The notes beneath the pieces were generated by a model that had not been told where the DNA came from, made no database searches, and was given only the letters and a program-made list of their open reading frames with translations. Positions 24,020 through 29,779 of a DNA stretch of 29,779 bases are shown here, piece after piece; within the stretch, counting starts at the first letter, position 1, and every line of letters starts with the position of its first letter. Source of the DNA: UMGS1766 sp963660915 (GTDB lineage Bacteria > Bacillota > Clostridia > Oscillospirales > Oscillospiraceae). The stretch lies in NCBI GenBank assembly GCA_963660915.1, contig CAVLAO010000015.1, positions 1 to 29,779 of the forward strand. Direction: 5' to 3'. The position numbers were made by a program, and so were the translations under genes.

Positions 24020-24665
24020 ATGGGAAAAGCAGAAGAAAACAAACGGCAGAAAAAGACCCGACTGTTAGAAACTGCATTTCAGCTCTTCACGACGAAGGGC
24101 ACTTCTCAGACCTCGATTTCTGACATTGCTTCTGCCGNNNNNNNNNNGCAAGGGTACTTTTTACCTCTATTTCAGGGATAAAAATGACATCGAAGCCCGC
24201 CTAATTGCCCGACGAGCCGACCAGATTTTCTCCCACGCACTAGAAACCCTGGAACACCAGGAAGAGCAATTACTCACCTTCGGCGATAAGATCATCGTGA
24301 TTGTTGACGATGTGTTATCTCAGCTCCAGAATAACCACTTGATTCTGCGTTTTATCAACAAGAATTTGTCCTGGGGCGTATTCCGCAACGCGATCATGGA
24401 TTTATCCACTGATGAAGAATTCACCTGCTACACAGCTCTGCGCCAATTGCTTTTGCAGGGACAGGAGGAATGGGATGAACCTGATTTGCTGCTGTATTCC
24501 ATTATTGAATTGACCAGTTCAACTTGCTACAGCATCATTCTTCGGGAAGATCCTGTATCCATGGAAACCTATCGCCGTTATTTAAATCAATATATTCGCA
24601 ACATCATTTCAGTTCATGAAAAAAAGCCATCCTCTTCCCCTGAGACGCCTGTGGTTTCAGAGTAA
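24020..24665 (+). CDS. TetR-family regulator, interrupted by a 10-N assembly gap
   Basis: A TetR/AcrR-family repressor of about 214 aa. The N-terminal helix-turn-helix reads FQLFTTKGTSQTSISDIASA before the gap and KGTFYLYFRDKNDIEARL after it, which is the classic TetR DNA-binding domain. The C-terminal half is a helical ligand-binding/dimer domain. N positions 24138-24147 fall in the HTH turn. Reading through 10 Ns breaks the frame, while 9 bases (encoding a usual AGVS-type turn) restore it and give exactly 214 codons plus stop, so the gap length is probably an arbitrary placeholder and the gene intact. ATG 24020 is 9 nt after AAGGAGG; ATG 24011 abuts that site and is less likely. It is divergent from the MMPL operon, its probable target. 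Confidence 0.88.
24138..24147. other. assembly gap of 10 N inside tetR
   Basis: Ten undetermined bases in the HTH-coding part of the TetR gene. From the flanking reading frames, the true length modulo 3 should be 0, so 9 is the simplest value. Confidence 0.95.
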
Positions 24666-24681
24666 TTTAAACCGACAGCAA

Positions 24682-24718
24682 AAACGAGCGCATCGCCGCA
24701 ACGGCAATGCGCTCGTTT
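24682..24718. terminator. bidirectional terminator between tetR and the LCP gene
   Basis: A 17-bp stem (24682-24698 with 24702-24718, one mismatch, CAA loop) lies 16 nt after the tetR stop and 1 nt after the LCP stop. The minus side continues into TTTTTG and the plus side into CTTATTC, so it serves both converging genes, better on the minus strand. Confidence 0.9.
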
Positions 24719-24719
24719 C

Positions 24720-26210
24720 TTATTCTGGTTGGGTTAAAATTTCACCATCACGTACCTGACGCATCAGCTCCTGGGCTTCGGCAACCGTTTCTTCATCCGG
24801 CCACATGACATATGCCTTAGTACTCATGGAATAGGGCTTTTGAGAATCTCCTGTACCGGAAACACTGTACGTCACCACATTCCAGTCTCCGCCGGAACTC
24901 AGCTGCTCGCGTACCAACGATGCAATCAGATCCGTCGGTATGGTCATTTCAAAGTTTCCTTCCACTGCACTCATAACCGAATTATAATTGGTCAGGAAAC
25001 TGGGCGAAATCAGTTTATTGATCACGCCTTTGATCACTTCCATCTGGTCTTTGCCCCGCTGGTGATCGCCATCGGCAAATGCATGGCGCTCTCGGGCAAA
25101 CGCCAATGCCTCACTTCCATTCAGGGTATTCTCGCCTTTCACATAGTCATAGTCGCCAGTAGAGAAGGTATAGTCTGATTGTACCGTCACACCGCCCAGT
25201 GCATCAATAATGTTTTCAAATCCACTGAAATTAACCCGGAAATAATAATCGATATCAATGCCATACAGCATCTCCAACGTAGCAACACTAACGTCAATCC
25301 CGTAAATACCGGCATGCGTCAGCTTATCCCGAACTCCGTTGGAAATAGAGAGCGGAACATAATAGTCGCGAGGCGTGGAAACCAGCAGGACCTGCTTTGT
25401 TTCTGTATTGATCGTTGCAATAATGTTGACATCGCTGCGACTTTTCTCCGTCAGCCCTTCCCGGGAGTCAATTCCACTGATATAAAGACTGAATACATTC
25501 CCATTTTCGTCTTCGTCACCCGACTGAACTTCCTGCGACGCTTCTTCCGCGGGCTCTTCTACTGCCGGTGTCGTTTCAACCTGTTTCTCCGTCAGCACAC
25601 GGATCTGACTGTTGATGTTTTCATAACCCTCGGTTTCCTGGAGCAAATCCACATAGGCACTGTTGAGGATTATCGCATCTACCTCGCGATTCAGCAAGGC
25701 ATCTACCAGTTCACTGCTTCCGTCAAATTCTTTGGCAGAAATCGTCGTGTTCAGGTCCTGATTCAATTGCGTGATCGTCCTGTCTGTATTCTCTCGATCC
25801 AGTTCCGCCACAATGCCAAAGGAATAGTTCGTCACATCGGACAGGGATTGCGCCGCATCATCCGCTCGTACATAGACATTTACCACCGAAACCTCGGTCT
25901 TTGTTTCTGTTATATGCTGCAGTGTCGAAATTCCCCGTACAATATAGGCACTGCTCAGCAACATCAACGCTCCCAGCAGCACATCCAACACAACACCGAC
26001 AATCCATCTTCCTTTGCTTTCAGCACGGCCAATCAGGAGCCCTACGCCAACAATGATGGCCAACAATCCGGCTAAAATTCCAACTGTCAATGGCATAGGC
26101 AGCATATTCAACCGAAACAATGCAACACCAAACACTGCCAGCAGGATGATTTCGATGACAGAACAGAACCATCCTAGTTTTGCAAATCGGTATTTTCTTT
26201 CCTGACGCAT
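24720..26210 (-). CDS. LytR-CpsA-Psr (LCP) family glycopolymer ligase
   Basis: A 496-aa membrane protein. LCP enzymes move lipid-linked wall teichoic acid or capsule precursors onto peptidoglycan outside the cell. Three N-terminal membrane segments (about 15-33, 40-60, 70-92) come first. An accessory domain (about 105-210), like that of pneumococcal Cps2A, follows, then an acidic linker (about 211-237) and the LCP domain (about 240-400). Visible pyrophosphate-binding residues include R258 and D260 (KSRSDV), R281 and D282 (TPRDYYV), R373 and R375 (FARERHAF) and R385 (DHQRGKDQ). The ATG is 15 nt after the glf stop, so it is in the glf operon. Its likely substrate is the galactofuranose- or phosphocholine-bearing polymer made by neighbouring genes. 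Confidence 0.93.
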   Translation of the reverse strand: MRQERKYRFAKLGWFCSVIEIILLAVFGVALFRLNMLPMPLTVGILAGLLAIIVGVGLLIGRAESKGRWIVGVVLDVLLGALMLLSSAYIVRGISTLQHITETKTEVSVVNVYVRADDAAQSLSDVTNYSFGIVAELDRENTDRTITQLNQDLNTTISAKEFDGSSELVDALLNREVDAIILNSAYVDLLQETEGYENINSQIRVLTEKQVETTPAVEEPAEEASQEVQSGDEDENGNVFSLYISGIDSREGLTEKSRSDVNIIATINTETKQVLLVSTPRDYYVPLSISNGVRDKLTHAGIYGIDVSVATLEMLYGIDIDYYFRVNFSGFENIIDALGGVTVQSDYTFSTGDYDYVKGENTLNGSEALAFARERHAFADGDHQRGKDQMEVIKGVINKLISPSFLTNYNSVMSAVEGNFEMTIPTDLIASLVREQLSSGGDWNVVTYSVSGTGDSQKPYSMSTKAYVMWPDEETVAEAQELMRQVRDGEILTQPE

Positions 26211-26225
26211 TTATTCACCATTCCC

Positions 26226-27341
26226 TTATGTCAGTTCGCTCTCTGCCGCACAAAGAGCGGCAGCAATAACTGCATCCATGTCATAGTATTTATATTCTCC
26301 CAGCCGTCCACCAAAAAGAATTTTTTCCTCGCCTTCTGCCAATTTGCGATACTGCTGGTAAAGCGCACTATTCTTTGCATCATTAACCGGATAATACGGC
26401 TCGTCGCCCAGTTTCCACTCTGAGGAATATTCGCGGCTGATAATTGTCTTGGGCAGGTCATTTCCCGCCTCATCTTTACCGAATTCAAACCATTTATGCT
26501 CAATAATCCGAGTCCATGGGGTTTCCCTATCCGTATAGTTGACTGCTGCATTGCCTTGGTAATTCGGGATATCCAACAGCTCTGTTTCAAACCGGACTGA
26601 GCGATACTCCAACGCCCCCAATTGAAAGTGGAAATACGCATCAATCGGCCCTGTATAGATTACCTTCTTGGCTATAGCATCCCACTGCGCCTTTTGCGCA
26701 AGATAATCTTCCTTCAAACGAACCTCTATGCCATCCAAAAGTCTGGACACCATCTTTGTATATCCACCGATCGGGATTCCCTGGTAAAGAGCATTAAAAT
26801 AATTGTTGTCAAAGGTCAAGCGAACCGGCAAACGTTTGATAATAAATGCCGGCAATTCTTTGCAGTCTCTTCCCCACTGCTTTTCCGTATATCCTTTGAC
26901 CAGTTTTTCATAAATATCCCGTCCGACCAGAGAAATTGCCTGTTCCTCCAGATTTCTGGGCACCCCTGTAATCTCGCTGCGCTGTTCCTGAATTTTTTTC
27001 TCTGCCTGTTCCGGCGTAACCACGCCCCACATTTGATTGAATGTGTACATGTTAAACGGCATGGAATATAACTCACCTTTGTAATTCGCTACAGGGCTGT
27101 TGGTAAAACGATTAAACTCCGCAAATTGGGTGATATATTCCCAAACTTTTTTATTGTTTGTGTGAAAAATATGAGCACCGTATTTGTGAACATGAATTCC
27201 TTCTATCTGTTCGGTATAGACATTTCCTCCTATATTAGGACGCTTGTCAATGACCAACACAGACTTCCCCGCTGCCTTCGCCTGCTGCGCAAATACAGCG
27301 CCATAGAGACCTGCTCCCACAACTAAATAATCATATATCAT
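26226..27341 (-). CDS. glf: UDP-galactopyranose mutase
   Basis: A 371-aa flavoenzyme that converts UDP-galactopyranose to UDP-galactofuranose in the cytoplasm, feeding Galf into surface polysaccharide. The FAD dinucleotide fold is VVGAGLYGA (7-15) with the acidic end VIDKRPNIGGN. YGAHIFHTN, FNMYTFNQMWG and the KQWGRDCKELP region match Glf closely, and the length equals the usual 365-390 aa. AGAGGAA lies just upstream of the ATG. It is the first gene of a two-gene operon with the LCP ligase. There is no Galf transferase in the window; one would be expected elsewhere. Confidence 0.97.
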   Translation of the reverse strand: MIYDYLVVGAGLYGAVFAQQAKAAGKSVLVIDKRPNIGGNVYTEQIEGIHVHKYGAHIFHTNNKKVWEYITQFAEFNRFTNSPVANYKGELYSMPFNMYTFNQMWGVVTPEQAEKKIQEQRSEITGVPRNLEEQAISLVGRDIYEKLVKGYTEKQWGRDCKELPAFIIKRLPVRLTFDNNYFNALYQGIPIGGYTKMVSRLLDGIEVRLKEDYLAQKAQWDAIAKKVIYTGPIDAYFHFQLGALEYRSVRFETELLDIPNYQGNAAVNYTDRETPWTRIIEHKWFEFGKDEAGNDLPKTIISREYSSEWKLGDEPYYPVNDAKNSALYQQYRKLAEGEEKILFGGRLGEYKYYDMDAVIAAALCAAESELT

Positions 27342-27398
27342 AGTATTTCCTCTGCATCATAAGCAACATTAGCACTTTTGCTTCTTCAAACTCCGTGT

Positions 27399-27427
27399 AT
27401 TCTAGCACTCACACTTAAACAATGCAA
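27399..27427 (-). promoter_or_regulatory. promoter of glf-LCP
   Basis: The minus strand shows TTGCAT (27427-27422), 17 bp, then an extended -10 TGCTAGAAT (27407-27399). It lies just after the licB-like stop, so glf and the LCP gene can be expressed separately from the lic genes. No terminator hairpin was seen after the licB-like gene. Confidence 0.65.
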
Positions 27428-27443
27428 TGTTATTTATGGTTTC

Positions 27444-28406
27444 TTAATCCGGCATATCAGGTTTGTTCAATTCTTTTTTCAGCAAATCTTTGTAATCAGC
27501 TGCAGCGAGAATGCCAAAAACAAGCACTGCAATGGTGCAAATGATTGTAATCGGGTTCAACAAAGTCTTATTCCCCAAAAACAAAATTCCAATCACAACC
27601 GCCCATGCGGAATAAGAAACATTCAATGCCATCGCTTTTGATGCGCCAATTTGAGAAATTGCCTTGTAGTAGAAAAGATAGGAAATTGTGGCAAACAGCG
27701 CCGCAATTGCGATGACGGGAATCAGCCAACCGGTGCCTTGAAACAGAGACACAGTAAATCCCCATGCCTTCAAAATGGGAAGAAGTATGATTCCGTAGAC
27801 AACCGCACTTGTCGTCTGACGAATTTGCAATGCAATTTCGTTCGTCACCGACTCATCCTGCACACACTTTGCAATAATAACCGCTTCGATACCCCATCCG
27901 AAAGCACACATCAGTGCTCCAACAACACCAAGTACAAAGTTCGAGATGTTGATTTCAGGGCTGTAGCTGAGTCCGTACACTCCTGCCAGACTGAAAAAGA
28001 GAAAAATCCATCGATACCACTGCATCTTCTCTTTTAAAAAGAAATACGCCAAAACGGATCCAATGGCGGGAAAGATGGCAGATGCCACCGCTCCAATAGA
28101 AGCTCCCATATTGGCTACCGCAAGGACATAGCCCGTCATCCCCACCGGACCGCCAATCACAGCTGCAAGGGAAACAAACCGACCGCTTTTGGTTTTCAAT
28201 GCCCTCGCAACATTCGGAAAGTTTCCCCGAACTCCATTATAGACACATGCCCAGATAGCAGAAAATGCATCATGAATGAACGTGCTGACAAACGGGGCTA
28301 AAAATACCGCCTGCTCCGTAGTTACAAATGGACTCATGGCAAGCGCGATGCCAAGAATCGTTGTTTCAATCGCCCAGGTTACACCGGCAATAACTCCAGA
28401 AAGCAT
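27444..28406 (-). CDS. DMT/EamA transporter, LicB-like (probable choline transporter)
   Basis: A 320-aa integral membrane protein with about 10 helices in two EamA repeats, of the drug/metabolite transporter superfamily. Its position immediately after a LicA-type choline kinase and the LicB-like pattern (IGAVASAIFPAIGSVLAYFFLKE, GASKAMALNVSYSAWAV) point to LicB, which imports choline for phosphocholine decoration. ATG 28406 follows GGGGGGA by 5 nt; an in-frame TTG one codon earlier is less likely. The start is 12 bp after the licA stop, whose end overlaps the ribosome site. Transport of another quaternary amine or a sugar remains possible. Confidence 0.8.
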   Translation of the reverse strand: MLSGVIAGVTWAIETTILGIALAMSPFVTTEQAVFLAPFVSTFIHDAFSAIWACVYNGVRGNFPNVARALKTKSGRFVSLAAVIGGPVGMTGYVLAVANMGASIGAVASAIFPAIGSVLAYFFLKEKMQWYRWIFLFFSLAGVYGLSYSPEINISNFVLGVVGALMCAFGWGIEAVIIAKCVQDESVTNEIALQIRQTTSAVVYGIILLPILKAWGFTVSLFQGTGWLIPVIAIAALFATISYLFYYKAISQIGASKAMALNVSYSAWAVVIGILFLGNKTLLNPITIICTIAVLVFGILAAADYKDLLKKELNKPDMPD

Positions 28407-28418
28407 CAAAATCCCCCC

Positions 28419-29285
28419 TTAATGAATTTCTCGATAGAGCTCAATATTTTTCTTTAAGCGAGCATACCGATTATCTGCATATTCCTGCATAAATTGCCCG
28501 TCAAACGGAACCCGAGTTAGCCCCCAGAGTGTCCAGAGAAAATCAACATACATTTTTGCTGCCGCAAATCTTCTGCGTTCATTGAGGCCAACTGTTTTGT
28601 GTTCACATGCGTAATATGCACTCAACAACGCTTCGTCCTCGGATGTTCCATAGTTCAACTCAATGGACAGACATGATAAATCCCACATTGCCTCATTCAT
28701 GCCGCTGTATTCCCAATCGATGAGATACAGCTTTCCTTTTCCATCCAATACCCAGTTTCCAATCAGTGAATCATTGTGGCAGGGTACTTTGGGCGCCGCT
28801 CCGTTCTGATCAACTTCCTTCTTAATCTCCATCACATCTTGTTTGATGTTCTCGTAATCATCATAGAGTTTCACCCCTCCCCCGCGGATAATTTTCTCAT
28901 AAAGCGTCGCCATCTCAAAGACTTCAAAACGAACCCCGGTATCTGCACCGCAAGTATGAAGGCGATGAAAGATTTCAGCTGCCTGTTTCAAATTTTCCGG
29001 TCTCTTCATAACCTCCTCAGTCATAGGTTGAGGATCATGAATGAACTCCATGACCTTTCGTCCGTCGTCGCTGAAGAAGAGCAGTGGAGAATCAATGCCT
29101 AACCCGCAAGCAAGTTCCGTGCTCTTTTTTTCATCCAGACGATTGATCATTTCTTCCGTCCCGTCTCCGGGAATACGAACCAGATATTCCTGTCCATCTT
29201 CTCTTGTGATCTTGTAGGAGTGGTTTGTCATACCACCCAGCCGTTCAATCGTTTTCCATGCCTCATCATTGAACACAATTTTCAT
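28419..29285 (-). CDS. LicA-like choline kinase / aminoglycoside phosphotransferase-fold kinase
   Basis: A 288-aa kinase that would phosphorylate choline to phosphocholine with ATP. It belongs to the choline kinase/APH fold. The N-lobe has the LGGMTNHSYKI (16-26) loop and YLVRIPG with the ATP-binding Arg/Lys region. The Brenner motif is H170-N-D172-SLIG-N177 and the metal-binding motif is IDWEYSG (D190). Length matches LicA. ATG 29285 starts a typical LicA N-terminus, but the frame stays open upstream into the 65-N gap, so a fusion to an upstream domain or a different start cannot be excluded; the ribosome site before 29285 is weak. It lies between the licC-like and licB-like genes. Confidence 0.85.
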   Translation of the reverse strand: MKIVFNDEAWKTIERLGGMTNHSYKITREDGQEYLVRIPGDGTEEMINRLDEKKSTELACGLGIDSPLLFFSDDGRKVMEFIHDPQPMTEEVMKRPENLKQAAEIFHRLHTCGADTGVRFEVFEMATLYEKIIRGGGVKLYDDYENIKQDVMEIKKEVDQNGAAPKVPCHNDSLIGNWVLDGKGKLYLIDWEYSGMNEAMWDLSCLSIELNYGTSEDEALLSAYYACEHKTVGLNERRRFAAAKMYVDFLWTLWGLTRVPFDGQFMQEYADNRYARLKKNIELYREIH

Positions 29286-29313
29286 TATCTCATGTAATTG
29301 GGGAAGATCCGCT

Positions 29314-29378
29314 NNNNNNNNNNNNNNNNNNNNNNNNNNNNNNNNNNNNNNNNNNNNNNNNNNNNNNNNNNNNNNNNN
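29314..29378. other. assembly gap of 65 N upstream of licA
   Basis: Undetermined bases between the licC-like stop and the licA start. Flanking minus-strand frames are open on both sides: an open 19-codon stretch from 29435, and 9 codons before ATG 29285. A small coding segment or an extended licA could therefore be hidden here. Confidence 0.95.
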
Positions 29379-29442
29379 TTCCCTCTCATAGTCGCACTGC
29401 GCAGAATTTTCCGCAAAATAACTCTCTTTGCGCAATCACATT

Positions 29443-29779
29443 TTACCGTTCAATTTCCTTTATCAACTTTTTATCACTGTATCGGCAGCTGTAGTGGTCT
29501 GTTCCGCAATCAAACTCAAATCCAACCGCCATCGCCGTCTCACCTTTTAACGATGAAACATGGATGATTTTATCCTCTGTCACCCCGATTTCAAGAGCTG
29601 CTTTTTTGATCAGCTCCGATCGCGAATTCATTACATAGGACTCATCAAATTCTCTCAACTCATCCAGGGTATCAAATTCATAGATTACGCCGGGAGCATA
29701 CTTCCTGATTCGCATTTTCAGCACATCCAAGTGTGCCATGTAGATCTTTTCCCAAACTTTATCCCGTGTTTCTTCCCAA
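29443..29779 (-). CDS. C-terminal part of LicC-like CTP:phosphocholine cytidylyltransferase, cut by right edge
   Basis: 112 codons of a nucleotidyltransferase C-terminus are visible. The frame is open to the window end (WEETRDKVWEKIYMAHLD before the internal Met at 29739), so 29739 is not the true start. The stretch YEFDTLDELREFDESYV is the late, conserved part of LicC-type NTP transferases, which make CDP-choline from CTP and phosphocholine. A C-terminal extension of about 55 residues follows (EIGVTEDKIIHVSSLKGE and FEFDC). The gene is first in the visible licC-licA-licB order. The substrate assignment rests mainly on this context, since the catalytic N-terminus lies outside the window. Confidence 0.7.
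   Translation of the reverse strand, partial: WEETRDKVWEKIYMAHLDVLKMRIRKYAPGVIYEFDTLDELREFDESYVMNSRSELIKKAALEIGVTEDKIIHVSSLKGETAMAVGFEFDCGTDHYSCRYSDKKLIKEIER

Noticed and set aside
28419..29435. Single 338-codon gene reading through the 65-N gap
   Set aside because: The gap length is not trustworthy, the upstream start is TTG with no ribosome site, and the LicA homology begins at ATG 29285.

Overview
The window looks like a draft contig (two N-runs) from an anaerobic Firmicute of class Clostridia, most likely an Oscillospirales/Ruminococcaceae-type gut bacterium. This rests on strong AGGAGG ribosome sites, TTGACA/TATAAT promoters, the Firmicute AddAB nuclease, LytR-CpsA-Psr and lic surface genes, and a large LTA-synthase-type sulfatase. 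Genus-level placement is inference only. No CRISPR array, transposase, integrase or rRNA was seen.

Layout: (1) 1-2830, minus strand: the first codons of a gene leaving the left edge, then an 847-aa lipoteichoic-acid-synthase-like membrane sulfatase. (2) 2917-3236, plus: tandem tRNA-Ser(TGA) and tRNA-Ser(GCT) with one promoter and one terminator. (3) 3338-4130, plus: a monocistronic AIM24/TIGR00266-family gene. (4) 4143-10454: a divergent accessory cluster. Minus: LysR regulator and group II (SufS-type) cysteine desulfurase. Plus: a Cys-rich protein with an L-fucose-isomerase-like C-terminal region, a small uncharacterised protein, a SufE-like sulfur acceptor and an OFA-type MFS transporter, all with overlapping ends. 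This is the best candidate for an undescribed system. (5) 10471-19441, minus: addB-addA, then rpsB-tsf. (6) 19457-24718: a divergent TetR / MMPL transporter + repeat-rich lipoprotein module with three similar 13-bp palindromic sites between the divergent genes. (7) 24720-29779, minus: a cell-surface locus reading licC-like (cut by the right edge), licA, licB-like exporter/importer, then glf and an LCP ligase.

How the genes fit together: the right end is concerned with choline activation and galactofuranose supply for a surface glycopolymer, with the LCP protein a plausible attachment enzyme; the left-end LTA-synthase-like enzyme is also envelope-related but unlinked. The TetR module resembles drug- or lipid-export modules. 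The cluster in region 4 pairs a complete cysteine-desulfurase/SufE relay with a sugar-isomerase-fold protein and an organic-anion-type transporter, with no SufBCD or IscU scaffold nearby, so sulfur handling for a specific small molecule is more likely than general Fe-S assembly. The substrate cannot be named from sequence.
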